Assembly (NCBI GenBank): GCA_016930795.1
Contig: JAFGFY010000045.1
Location: 1 to 38,638 of the forward strand
Length of the DNA stretch: 38,638 nt
Origin: Deltaproteobacteria bacterium
GTDB taxonomy: Bacteria > Desulfobacterota > DSM-4660 > Desulfatiglandales > HGW-15
Reading direction: 5' to 3'
Shown here: piece after piece, positions 1 through 6,897 of the stretch
Position numbering within the stretch: the stretch's first letter is position 1
Layout of the letters: the number at the start of each line of letters is the position of its first letter
Program-made: the position numbers and the translations under genes
The notes under the pieces: model-generated
What the model was told of the DNA's origin: nothing
Databases searched by the model: none
Seen by the model: the letters and a program-made list of their open reading frames with translations, nothing else

Positions 1-5
1 ACCTT

Positions 6-30
6 AAAATACTGGACAGACCCCATTCCA
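6..30 (+). repeat. Dispersed repeat, copy A
   Basis: This is a copy of a roughly 22-bp sequence found several times in the window, with core AAAATACAGGAT(T/C)GACCCCAT. Here it reads AAAATACTGGACAGACCCCA followed by TTCCA. Orientation matches the copy at 27713-27738 and is opposite to those at 15396 and 26861. It may be the right end of an element extending beyond the left edge of the window, but the partner end is not visible. Confidence 0.5.
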
Positions 31-55
31 TGATCCTTTTGATTGTCGGAATATA

Positions 56-730
56 ATGAGTATGAATATCTATGAATTAAAGAAATTCCGGGACAAACAT
101 TATATCTTTGCCGATCGATGGGATGCCGGTTTGACCCTTGCTTCCATGATCCGTTCCATATATGGTCAAATCAAGGACGGTATTGTTTTGGCTATCCCCT
201 CTGGCGGTGTGCCGGTGGGAATGAAGGTGAGTGAGACCCTGGGTTTATCATTTGATTTGGCCATTGTAAGGAAACTTCAAATACCGGGCAATCCTGAAGC
301 CGGTTTCGGCGCAATAACCCTGGATGGAAGCGTGTTTATCAATGAACCGCTACTGGCGGAGCTTAACCTGAGCCAGGCTCAGATTGAAAAGGAAAAGAAG
401 CGGGTCCAGGATGAATTGACAGTGCGTAACAGCCTTTTTCGTGAGGGTCGCCCTTTCCCCTCTTTGAAGGGGAAGAGTGTCATCATTGTTGACGACGGCA
501 TAGCCTCCGGATACACCATGCTGGCTTCTGTTTATATGGCAAAGGAACAAACTGCCCTCAAGACGATAGTGGCGGTCCCGACTGCTCCGATGAGATCCAT
601 TGAAAAAATCGGATCAAAAGTGGATGCCGTGTTTTGTCCAAATATACGGACCGCTCCCTATTTTGCTGTCGCCGAGGCCTATCAACATTGGTACGACCTG
701 AGCCAGGAAGAGGTTTTAGAGTTGCTGTAA
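56..730 (+). CDS. Phosphoribosyltransferase-family protein
   Basis: A 224-residue type I phosphoribosyltransferase domain protein. The diagnostic PRPP loop is visible as VIIVDDGIASGYTM around residues 141-154: hydrophobic strand, two acidic residues, then a small-residue loop. The segment AIPSGGVPVGMKV near residues 46-58 fits the PPi-binding loop region. Such stand-alone proteins are usually annotated only as predicted phosphoribosyltransferases; the acceptor base or a regulatory role cannot be read from sequence. Two starts are possible (ATG at 56 or 62), neither with a convincing Shine-Dalgarno sequence. It is followed by a convergent sulfur-relay operon, so it is probably a single transcription unit or the end of one entering from the left. 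Confidence 0.8.
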   Translation: MSMNIYELKKFRDKHYIFADRWDAGLTLASMIRSIYGQIKDGIVLAIPSGGVPVGMKVSETLGLSFDLAIVRKLQIPGNPEAGFGAITLDGSVFINEPLLAELNLSQAQIEKEKKRVQDELTVRNSLFREGRPFPSLKGKSVIIVDDGIASGYTMLASVYMAKEQTALKTIVAVPTAPMRSIEKIGSKVDAVFCPNIRTAPYFAVAEAYQHWYDLSQEEVLELL

Positions 731-778
731 ATGCCAGTTTGCTCGATCTAAGAGACAGTAGCTTTAGTGCATTAATTA

Positions 779-952
779 CTACCACCATGAAATGGTTTTG
801 TCGCATTCGAAGATAAGGTCTATCAGTTTTTCATAGTCCTGTTCGCCCTTATACAGAGGAAACAGAACACATTCTTCACCTTCAGAAATGATACGAATCA
901 GCGTATTCGTGTTGTCATCAGGTTCTGATTTCAAGATATGCAAAATCTTCAT
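779..952 (-). CDS. DsrH/TusB-like sulfur relay subunit
   Basis: A small protein of 57 residues if read from ATG 952 (MKILHILKSEP...). An in-frame upstream ATG at 997 would add 15 residues that look unlike the family. The pattern of strand, acidic turn, 'SEGEECVLFPLY' and a C-terminal 'LIFECDKTISWW' resembles the short DsrH/TusB branch of the DsrE superfamily, which carries a reactive Cys near the C-terminus (here in FECD). It is the third gene of a minus-strand trio with the next two entries, as expected for a DsrEFH/TusDCB-type heteromer. The family call rests on recognition of fold pattern and context and is less certain than for the neighbouring TusA. Confidence 0.55.
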   Translation of the reverse strand: MKILHILKSEPDDNTNTLIRIISEGEECVLFPLYKGEQDYEKLIDLIFECDKTISWW

Positions 953-1046
953 GATCGTCCCAAAAGTTGATAACCCTTGCTCCCATCCAAACAGCAACTA
1001 TTAAAAACCGCAATGTAATCAGGCAAGGAAGCCACTTTTTGCCGGC

Positions 1047-1340
1047 CTAAAATGGTATGATAAGATCCATCTCTTTGAGCTTTTCCCCGATCTCCTCCAA
1101 ACTCATATACTGAAAGCCGTGTTTTTTGGCATTGATCTTATTGTTGGAGAAATACTCACATTCTATATCCTCCAACCATTCGAGATTCTTTTTGTACTCA
1201 TCGGTCATATCGACTTCTAAGTCCAACACGAACATGTAGGCATAGAAATTCTCTACGGCCAGGCCCAGCATCGATCGAGAACCTTCCCAGACATCCTCTT
1301 TTCGTCTTATCAACAAAGCGACGGATTTCACATTCTCCAT
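1047..1340 (-). CDS. DsrE-superfamily protein, DsrF/TusC-like
   Basis: A 97-residue protein starting ATG with a GGAGG about 12 bases upstream. It begins with a hydrophobic strand ([11 protein letters not shown]) followed by a helix rich in small residues ([21 protein letters not shown]), the usual start of DsrE/TusC-type alpha/beta subunits. It ends with a helix and strand ([16 protein letters not shown]). A single Cys lies at LEDIECEYF. The gene follows the DsrE/TusD-like gene by 15 bases, so the two are almost surely co-transcribed. Family members move sulfane sulfur as protein persulfides in the cytoplasm. Assignment to the DsrF position is inference from gene order. Confidence 0.6.
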   Translation of the reverse strand: MENVKSVALLIRRKEDVWEGSRSMLGLAVENFYAYMFVLDLEVDMTDEYKKNLEWLEDIECEYFSNNKINAKKHGFQYMSLEEIGEKLKEMDLIIPF

Positions 1341-1355
1341 CTCTTTTGCTTCCTC

Positions 1356-1661
1356 CTAAAATACCAGATACCGGTCACACTCATCAATAAGCTCAGCATG
1401 CCTACCCTGGGTCCCATAATCCTTGTCTCTGATACCTTCTACAGGCTGCTTGAGTCCGTGGCTTTCAAATCCAACATTACAAATCGCCATATTGGCAAGA
1501 TCTTTCAGTTCTTTGAATCGGGGATCTTGGGTTAATAGGGTCCCCAAATGAGTGAAGAAGATATTTACATCAGTTTCTTTGTTTTTAGCCGCTTTACAGA
1601 TCTCGATAATTTTATCAAGATGCTTGTCGGAGCTTATAAAGATCCCCAATGTTTTGGCCAC
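1356..1661 (-). CDS. DsrE/TusD-like sulfur relay protein
   Basis: A 101-residue DsrE-superfamily protein with a GTG start preceded by AGAGG. Visible features are strand 1 (TLGIFISSD), helix 1 (LDKIIEICKAAKNK), strand 2 (DVNIFFTHLGTLL) and a conserved-looking Cys in 'NMAICNVGFESHGL' near residue 61. That is the position where DsrE/TusD proteins hold their persulfide-forming Cys. It is the first gene of the minus-strand trio ending at 779. It is divergent from the tusA operon, with about 400 bases between. In sulfate reducers and sulfur oxidisers such trios pass sulfur between TusA, DsrC-type proteins and Fe-S or thio-modification enzymes. Which partner applies here is not shown. Confidence 0.7.
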   Translation of the reverse strand: MAKTLGIFISSDKHLDKIIEICKAAKNKETDVNIFFTHLGTLLTQDPRFKELKDLANMAICNVGFESHGLKQPVEGIRDKDYGTQGRHAELIDECDRYLVF

Positions 1662-1812
1662 ATTTGCCTCTTTTTATCAACAGTGCAATTCTTCTTTGGT
1701 CAGACTTTTCTTCACCTTGGGATAAAATTGCATAAATCCCCAGCGTTACTTCTCCCTGATGCATTCAGATCCACCTTTAACGCTTAATTTCTATTAAAAT
1801 CCCGAAAAGGAA

Positions 1813-1958
1813 TGAATAGGGTTAATCATGTATTTCTTTAGATTTCTCATAGGAGTTCTTGCGCTCCCCTCTAATGTGCAAGACTATGGGGGTGTGCCCG
1901 GATATTTGCTTTAATACATGATTGAATTTATGAAAATACATGATTCAGACTATTGGCA
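1813..1958. repeat. Small MITE-like element with terminal inverted repeats
   Basis: Two degenerate copies of the dispersed repeat face each other: GGGTTAATCATGTATTT at 1819-1835 and AAAATACATGATTCAGAC at 1933-1950. Reverse-complementing the second gives about 20 matches in 23 positions to the first. They enclose about 100 AT-rich, non-coding bases, including another TACATGATT. The arrangement resembles a short non-autonomous element inserted between two divergent sulfur-relay operons. No target duplication could be confirmed. Confidence 0.4.
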
Positions 1959-1973
1959 TTTTCTCATTATACT
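1944..1973 (+). promoter_or_regulatory. Possible promoter for tusA operon
   Basis: TTCAGA (1944-1949) and TATACT (1968-1973) are separated by 18 bases, giving 4/6 and 5/6 matches to the sigma-70 consensus. The -35-like hexamer lies inside the right arm of the small repeat element, so the insertion may have supplied part of the promoter. This is a sequence match only. Confidence 0.3.
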
Positions 1974-2065
1974 GAATAATGTTCCTATTCATTACTCCTT
2001 ATCTTAATGAACAATCGCACCCTGCAAGCGCTCAAAAAAGTTAAGGATTCTAAAAGGCAAAAGTC

Positions 2066-2308
2066 ATGCAGGAACAAGACAAACCTAAACGGACCCTCGA
2101 TTGTGTCGGGCTTTTTTGCCCGGAACCGTTATATCAAACTCGCAAAAATATGGATGCATTGTCGGTTGGAGAGGTACTCGAGGTCCTCGCCGATGATCCC
2201 ACGGCAGCGGAGGATATTACACGGTTCGCCACACGTGCCGGACACAAGGTCATCGCATTTGAAAACACGGATGGGCAGTTGCGATTCCTTATCAGAAAAG
2301 GAAAATAA
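2066..2308 (+). CDS. tusA: TusA-family sulfur carrier
   Basis: An 80-residue TusA/SirA-type protein, the usual family length. The signature is plain: LDCVGLFCPEPLYQTRKNMD carries the CPxP motif (Cys at residue 18) in which the Cys accepts persulfide sulfur, followed by the family's helix and the 'GEVLEVLADDPTAAEDI' strand-turn-helix. TusA proteins are small cytoplasmic sulfur carriers that take sulfane sulfur from desulfurases or rhodaneses and hand it to DsrE-type relays and sulfurtransferases. The start ATG has AAAAGG about 9 bases upstream. The gene heads an operon with the IscS-like and IscU-like genes (61 bases to the next ATG) and lies divergent to DsrE-type genes, so donor, relay and scaffold candidates sit together. 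Confidence 0.93.
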   Translation: MQEQDKPKRTLDCVGLFCPEPLYQTRKNMDALSVGEVLEVLADDPTAAEDITRFATRAGHKVIAFENTDGQLRFLIRKGK

Positions 2309-2368
2309 GATGTATCAAATTAAAAAAAGATCGGATCATTTGGTTTGAGGAGATATGGAGAATTAACT

Positions 2369-3556
2369 ATGGATGCGAATGTAACACGAGAGGTCTATCT
2401 CGATTACCAGTCGTCTAAACCTGTCGATCCTAGGGTCCTCGATGCAATGCACCCCTATTTTTCCATAAAATTCGGAAACCCCTCATCACTTCATCTTGTT
2501 GGGGACGAGGCCACAAAGGTGCTTGAAGATAGCCGGGAAAAGGTCGCGGCTTTTATAGGAGCGAATCAGAAAGAGATTATATTCACCTCCGGGGCCACAG
2601 AATCAAACAATCTCGCCCTCATTGGGTATGCTATGCGCAACAAGAGGAAGGGAAATCATATTATCATCTCTGAGGTTGAGCACATTTCAATCTTTAACAT
2701 CACTAAGTATCTGGAACGGAACGGCTTTGAGGTCACCAGAGTGCCGGTTGACCAATATGCCAGGGTTAGTCCTAAAAAGCTCGAGTCTAGGATTACAGAC
2801 AGAACCATTCTAGTATCAATTGGGTATGCCAGCAACGAGGTAGGTACCATCCAACCCATGGAGGAGATCTGTGATGTAATTAAGCGTAAAGGCATTGCGA
2901 TTCATACCGACGCAGTGGCAGCGGAGGGTCTGCTTCCTCTGGACGTGAATGAGGTGCCGATTGATTTAATGAGCATTTCTTCTAATGACATTTATGGCCC
3001 CAAAGGGCTCGGTGTGCTTTACATTCGCGATGGGGTGAGTGTCGTGCCCACAATTATAGGCGGAGGTCAGGAGAGAGGCCTCAGGTCGGGCACGGAGAAC
3101 ATTCCCGCAGTGGTCGGTATGGCTGAGGCGACACAAATATGTTCTGCTGAGATGCCCGAGGAAGCAAAACGCCTCTCTTCATTCAGAGACCGTCTGATCA
3201 AAGGAGTGCTTAATAAAATTCCCAAGGCCTACCTGAACGGCCATCCGACTGAACGGCTTAAAAATAATGCACATTTCAGGTTTGAGGGGGTGGAAGGGGA
3301 ATCCTTGCTGTTGTCCCTCAAAGATAGGGGGATCTCGGTATCAACCGGCTCTGCCTGTACTTCAAAGACACTGGAACCATCCCATACCCTGATCGCCTGC
3401 GGACTTCTTCACGAGGAAGCCCATGGGTCTCTTGAGTTTACGTTTGGCAGATTTAATACTGAATCGGATATAGAGAGGGTCCTCGACGTCTTACCTGGTG
3501 TTTTGGAAAGACTCAGGGGGCTATCACCTCTATATGAAAAGGAGTTAATTCAATGA
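2369..3556 (+). CDS. IscS/NifS-like protein lacking the PLP lysine
   Basis: A 395-residue fold-type I aminotransferase-class protein of cysteine desulfurase length. The ATG at 2369 is preferred over an upstream TTG at 2345 because GGAG lies 8 bases before it and the protein then begins like IscS. Conserved features are TSGATESNN (74-81), His105 in SEVEH, Asp181 in IHTDA, and the catalytic-loop Cys330 in STGSACTS. Oddly, the PLP Schiff-base motif, normally S-x-H-K-I-Y-G-P-K-G, reads SSNDIYGPKG, so Asp207 replaces the Lys and Asn206 the His. The Gln after the HTDA Asp is Ala184. It should not be a normal PLP desulfurase. A comparable Lys-to-Asp IscS is known to me from Archaeoglobus, where the Cys loop was proposed to ligate a cluster on IscU. 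It overlaps the next gene by 4 bases. Confidence 0.9.
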   Translation: MDANVTREVYLDYQSSKPVDPRVLDAMHPYFSIKFGNPSSLHLVGDEATKVLEDSREKVAAFIGANQKEIIFTSGATESNNLALIGYAMRNKRKGNHIIISEVEHISIFNITKYLERNGFEVTRVPVDQYARVSPKKLESRITDRTILVSIGYASNEVGTIQPMEEICDVIKRKGIAIHTDAVAAEGLLPLDVNEVPIDLMSISSNDIYGPKGLGVLYIRDGVSVVPTIIGGGQERGLRSGTENIPAVVGMAEATQICSAEMPEEAKRLSSFRDRLIKGVLNKIPKAYLNGHPTERLKNNAHFRFEGVEGESLLLSLKDRGISVSTGSACTSKTLEPSHTLIACGLLHEEAHGSLEFTFGRFNTESDIERVLDVLPGVLERLRGLSPLYEKELIQ

Positions 3557-4353
3557 AATCGACACAGTACTCAGAAAAGACCCTCGATCATTTCAGAAAT
3601 CCTCGTAATGTGGGCACTCTTGAGGGAGAAAATGTCGCCAAAGGCAGGGTAGGAAATCCTGTATGTGGCGATTTGATGGAGATTTATATAGCGGTTGAAG
3701 ATGATCGTATAAAGGATATCAAATTCCAAACCTTCGGTTGTGGCTCCGCGGTGGCGACCAGCAGTATGATTACGGAACTGGTCAAAGGCATGAGTCTGGA
3801 CGAGGCCTTGAAAGTTACCAGAGATGATGTGGCCGACGCTTTGAATGGCTTACCTCCAATTAAGATGCATTGCTCGAATTTAGCCGCTGATGCCCTTCAC
3901 GATGCAATCAAAAATTGGCGCGACGGAATAATTCCAAAGGATATCTCAGATGAATTGCCCTCCTATGTTGGAAAAGAGTGTGACGCCCCGGAAGAGCCTT
4001 ACAAGGGCGAAACAGAGTTCCTTGGCAAAGGCGTCTATAATGCAGTAGGTGATCCGGGCTGGTTTAGAGACAAAAGAGTCCTGATAAACGACAGGGGCGA
4101 GGCATCGGCTGAACTGGCCATGGAACTGGAAAAATTCACTGGAAGGGTCATTTATATGACGCCCCTTAAAGAAGGTGAAATGAATGTCGACATCAAAAAG
4201 GAGTTGATGAAGTCGGATGTTAAGATGCTCTTTGAGTCTGCATTACTGGAGATCATGGGTGAGGGAGAGGTGGAAAAGGTTTTGGTCCATGACCTGAACG
4301 AGGATCAACAATATGCGCTGTTTGTTGATTCTGTTGTGATCTTAAGAGAATGA
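3553..4353 (+). CDS. IscU-type scaffold fused to thioredoxin-reductase-like domain
   Basis: A 266-residue protein. Residues 1-125 are a canonical IscU/NifU N-terminal scaffold, with all three cluster-ligating Cys present: GNPVCGD (Cys38, with Asp40), FGCGSAVATSS (Cys63) and KMHCSNLAADAL (Cys107). Residues 156-266 match the order of a thioredoxin-reductase NAD(P)H domain: 'LGKGVYNAVGDPGWFRDKRV', a strand-turn-helix, then 'EVEKVLVHDLNEDQQYALFVDSVV'. The redox CxxC of the reductase is replaced (AVGDPGW) and the Gly-rich nucleotide loop is degraded to NDRGEASAE. The extension is therefore probably structural or regulatory, not a working reductase. Stop and start overlap the IscS-like gene (ATGA), implying coupled translation. 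Confidence 0.85.
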   Translation: MKSTQYSEKTLDHFRNPRNVGTLEGENVAKGRVGNPVCGDLMEIYIAVEDDRIKDIKFQTFGCGSAVATSSMITELVKGMSLDEALKVTRDDVADALNGLPPIKMHCSNLAADALHDAIKNWRDGIIPKDISDELPSYVGKECDAPEEPYKGETEFLGKGVYNAVGDPGWFRDKRVLINDRGEASAELAMELEKFTGRVIYMTPLKEGEMNVDIKKELMKSDVKMLFESALLEIMGEGEVEKVLVHDLNEDQQYALFVDSVVILRE

Positions 4354-4461
4354 GTGGGCTAGGACGTTCGAAGCAAACACTATGGCAGAGATGTTGTTGG
4401 TCGAGACATTGAATGCCGCAGTGGTGAGTTATTTAAAGAAAAGGAAAGGGGGAGATAGCAT

Positions 4462-4776
4462 ATGGTAATGCCAAAAGATTCATTTCAAATGGATATACAT
4501 AACAATGTGGTGGAAAGCTGGAGAGAACATCTTAGCAATATGGAGGAATCACTGGATATTTTGGAGAAAGGCCTCAAAGAAGCTGAGGAAATGACGGAAA
4601 TCTGTACTGACGAATGGTGCACGGCGACAGAGCATGTCATTGATGACCTCAGCAACTGGTTATTTTCCATAAGCGAACCTGGTTGGGCATCTGACGAAGA
4701 CACCAGGAAACTAAAGTCCCTGAAGAGGCGGCTCCATGATCTTTATGCCAAATACAAGGGCACTTCGAATCGCTGA
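4462..4776 (+). CDS. Conserved-looking small protein of unknown function
   Basis: A 104-residue acidic, predicted all-helical protein. It has an excellent Shine-Dalgarno (AGGGGGAG about 6 bases before ATG 4462; a second ATG follows at 4468). Residues 15-45 and 80-100 look like amphipathic helices. Two Cys occur in EICTDEWCTATEH, spaced C-x4-C. I do not recognise the family. It starts 108 bases after the IscU-like gene on the same strand and could be in the same transcript, or could belong with the following rubrerythrin. Confidence 0.7.
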   Translation: MVMPKDSFQMDIHNNVVESWREHLSNMEESLDILEKGLKEAEEMTEICTDEWCTATEHVIDDLSNWLFSISEPGWASDEDTRKLKSLKRRLHDLYAKYKGTSNR

Positions 4777-4797
4777 TATCAGAGAAACGACAATTTG

Positions 4798-4911
4798 GTG
4801 CCCACGAATGATTTTGTCGTCGGAATTGTGAATAGTAGGGTAGGAGGAGTGATCTCATCTTTGAAGGAGAATGAGAAAACCGAAATCATCCATATTGTGA
4901 CTAAGCAGTAA
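4798..4911 (+). CDS. Possible micro-ORF or gene remnant
   Basis: A 37-codon reading frame from GTG 4798 (VPTNDFVVGIVNSRVG...). It continues upstream without a stop to the end of the previous gene. The composition looks protein-like, but there is no ribosome-binding site before the GTG and no family is recognised. It may be the tail of a decayed gene. Confidence 0.2.
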   Translation: MPTNDFVVGIVNSRVGGVISSLKENEKTEIIHIVTKQ

Positions 4912-4972
4912 CTTCCCTTTGAAGAACGAATCCTTTTCGAACTCCTCTCAAAAAATTTTTCAGGAGGATCTT

Positions 4973-5521
4973 ATGAAAAAAATGACAGAACAGCATCTTA
5001 TTAACGCCTTCGCCGGTGAAAGTATGGCCAACATGCGGTATCGTCATTTCGGCATTCAAGCAGCAAAAGAAGGATATCCCAATGTGTCGCGTCTTTTTTC
5101 AGCCATTTCCCATGCAGAATATATCCATGCCGGTGATCATTACCGTGAACTCAATCTCTTGGACGGTGGTTTTGTAGCCAATAGCATGGGGGTGTTTGGA
5201 CCCGGGGATACATTAAAAAATCTCGGACTGTCTATTGCGGGTGAAACCTTTGAGATTGAGGAGATGTACCCTACCTATATGCAAGTTGCTGAATTTCAGA
5301 ATGAAAAAGGGGCTTTTCGAAGTTTTGAATGGTCCTACAAAACGGAAAAGATGCATAGATCTCTCTTTGTGAAGGCGAAAGAGGCCGTTGAAACTAAGAA
5401 AGATGTTGAATTGGGTCCGGTTCAGATATGTGAGGTATGCGGTTTTACGCTGGAAGGGGATGTCCCGGATACCTGTCCGGTTTGCGGGGCAAAAAAGGCC
5501 GAGTTTGTTGCTTTTAAGTAA
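4973..5521 (+). CDS. Rubrerythrin
   Basis: A 182-residue rubrerythrin. The true start is ATG 4973, with GGAGG about 8 bases upstream; an in-frame TTG further upstream is not needed. The N-terminal four-helix ferritin-like domain shows the diiron ligand motifs (Glu in AFAGESMANMRY, ExxH in SHAEYIHAGDH, E-x6-Y in ETFEIEEMYPTY and a later ExxH in KTEKMH). The C-terminus is a rubredoxin domain with paired CxxC knuckles (CEVCG and CPVCG). The protein reduces hydrogen peroxide to water using electrons from rubredoxin-type donors in the cytoplasm, a hallmark of anaerobes. It opens a block of stress genes (Hsp20, Tpx, small metal-binding protein). Confidence 0.95.
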   Translation: MKKMTEQHLINAFAGESMANMRYRHFGIQAAKEGYPNVSRLFSAISHAEYIHAGDHYRELNLLDGGFVANSMGVFGPGDTLKNLGLSIAGETFEIEEMYPTYMQVAEFQNEKGAFRSFEWSYKTEKMHRSLFVKAKEAVETKKDVELGPVQICEVCGFTLEGDVPDTCPVCGAKKAEFVAFK

Positions 5522-5654
5522 AAAAACACCCTGTATTATATATGTTTTTCCTCGTTTTTAGCCCTCTTGAATCAGAGCGAGGAATGCTTAAATTATGGTC
5601 AAGAAAAGAAGCGGTCTGGGCCATTAAAACCGCGAGAAAGGCAGGTGAGTGTGT

Positions 5655-6077
5655 ATGTTCGAACTGAGTATTCCAAGATACGGCATCATGTACAGACCTT
5701 GGAGAAGCTTATTTGAAAGGTGGAGTAATCTACCGGCGTATGCCTTGGAATGTGAGGACTGGACACCGCTATCCAATATTGCCGAAACCGATAAGCACTA
5801 TCTAGTAACGATGGAAGTGCCCGGTATCGATATGAAGAAGACGGATATCTCGTATAAGGAAGGAACCCTTTCCGTTAGAGGTAAGAAATCTACCGATACC
5901 GAAGAGGACGAGTCCTGTGTCTGTTCCGAGCGATTTTCCGGATCATTTAACAGAGATTTCATGCTGACAGGAAAAATCGACGAAGATAAGATCGACGCAA
6001 CGTATAAAGACGGCATATTGAAGATAGTCCTTCCGAAGTCTGAATCAAGCTTGCCGAAAAAAATTGAGATTCATTAA
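5655..6077 (+). CDS. Small heat-shock protein Hsp20 (first copy)
   Basis: A 140-residue alpha-crystallin-domain chaperone. The ATG at 5655 follows AGGTGA by 6 bases, better than the in-frame GTG at 5649. The crystallin core is clear: 'VTMEVPGIDMKKTDISY', 'GTLSVRGKK', then 'DATYKDGILKIVLPK', the A-x-x-x-x-G-x-L motif near the C-terminus. It is paralogous to the minus-strand Hsp20 at 15784-16200. Both carry an unusual Cys pair in the same place (here DESCVCSERFSG) and a Cys in the N-terminal arm (LECEDW). Family role: ATP-independent binding of unfolding proteins. A rho-independent terminator follows 50 bases after the stop. Confidence 0.95.
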   Translation: MFELSIPRYGIMYRPWRSLFERWSNLPAYALECEDWTPLSNIAETDKHYLVTMEVPGIDMKKTDISYKEGTLSVRGKKSTDTEEDESCVCSERFSGSFNRDFMLTGKIDEDKIDATYKDGILKIVLPKSESSLPKKIEIH

Positions 6078-6128
6078 AATATGAGAAAATCCTATTATAA
6101 GGACAATACATCGTTAGACGATGCATAA

Positions 6129-6161
6129 GGCGCTCATGAAGTTTGATGAGCGTCTTTTTTT
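6129..6161 (+). terminator. Rho-independent terminator after hsp20
   Basis: GGCGCTCAT (6129-6137) pairs with ATGAGCGTC (6146-6154), with one G-U pair. The loop is 8 bases and seven T follow (6155-6161). This ends the hsp20 transcript. It also shows that the in-frame ATGs at 6121 and 6136 are not real starts for the next gene. Confidence 0.85.
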
Positions 6162-6177
6162 CGACAGGAAAGAAATC

Positions 6178-6897
6178 ATGGCAGTTGAAAAAAGCCTTGG
6201 CGATGAGAAAAGGAAAAGAATCTTCGGGGAAGAGAGAAGAGAGATTCTCGCGATTGTGCTCAAGGCAGATACGGCAGGCACTGAGGAGGCGATTATTTCC
6301 AGCCTCCAGGCCCTTGATACCGATATCGTAATCGTCGAGGTGATCCATGCGGGAATCGGTAATATTTCTAAAACCGATCTTCTGATGGCAGAGACGGCTA
6401 GCAAGCTGATAATAGGATTCAACGTGGATTTACTCCCACGAATCAAGGAGGCGGCATCTGAAAAGGGGATTGAAATTCGACTCCATGACATTATTTACAG
6501 ACTCATGGATGACATTGAGCAGATCACACATTCCATGGTTCCCCCGATAGAGAATGAAAAGATTACGGGCAGGGCAAGAGTTATCGCCCTTTTCTCGGGT
6601 GGTCATAAGGGAATCATCCTGGGATGTGAAGTCGTCGACGGAGCTCTGGCCCTCGGGAAACAATTCAGGCTCATTTCAGATCCCGGTATTGTATATGTAG
6701 GCACTATCGACTCGCTTCACATCGAAACGAAGATGGTTAAGAAGGCTGTTGCAGGTCAACAGGTGGGATTAAAAATCCCAGGGTTTAAACGCGCAAAAAA
6801 GAATGATCTGGTGGAGGTTTTTGAGACCATTCCGTCTGCATTCCACATATGGCAGCCGCAAGGAGGTGTGTTTGATCTGAGGTCGAGAAGAAGATGA
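6178..6897 (+). CDS. Free-standing IF-2 C-terminal half (domains III-IV)
   Basis: A 239-residue protein homologous to only the C-terminal half of translation initiation factor IF-2. The IF-2 'C1' domain is seen as AIVLKADTAGTEEAIISSLQ, 'VEVIHAGIGNISKTDLLMA' and 'IIGFNV', and ends 'IEIRLHDIIYRLMDDI'. The final beta-barrel, which in IF-2 holds initiator fMet-tRNA, runs from 'TGRARVIALF' to 'NDLVEVFETI'. No G-domain motifs (GHVDHGKT, NKxD) exist here or upstream. The ATG at 6178 is chosen because AGGAAAG precedes it and earlier ATGs lie in the hsp20 terminator. A role in stress-time initiation or tRNA binding is inference; it could also be a duplicated relic kept by chance. Confidence 0.85.
   Translation: MAVEKSLGDEKRKRIFGEERREILAIVLKADTAGTEEAIISSLQALDTDIVIVEVIHAGIGNISKTDLLMAETASKLIIGFNVDLLPRIKEAASEKGIEIRLHDIIYRLMDDIEQITHSMVPPIENEKITGRARVIALFSGGHKGIILGCEVVDGALALGKQFRLISDPGIVYVGTIDSLHIETKMVKKAVAGQQVGLKIPGFKRAKKNDLVEVFETIPSAFHIWQPQGGVFDLRSRRR

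Larger units (their letters stand above)
1662..2065. other. Intergenic region between divergent sulfur operons
   Basis: A 404-base AT-rich stretch without a credible coding region. It holds the short inverted-repeat element (1813-1958) and a weak promoter-like pair facing tusA. No riboswitch or strong hairpin was recognised. Confidence 0.6.

Noticed and set aside
4382-4468. 28-codon ORF (MAEMLLVETLNAAVVSYLKK...) between the IscU-like gene and the 104-residue gene
   Set aside because: No ribosome-binding site, overlaps the next gene's start in another frame, too short to support.
6121-6177. In-frame extension of the IF-2-like gene to ATG 6121
   Set aside because: The extension encodes the stem and T-run of the hsp20 terminator; the Shine-Dalgarno points to ATG 6178.
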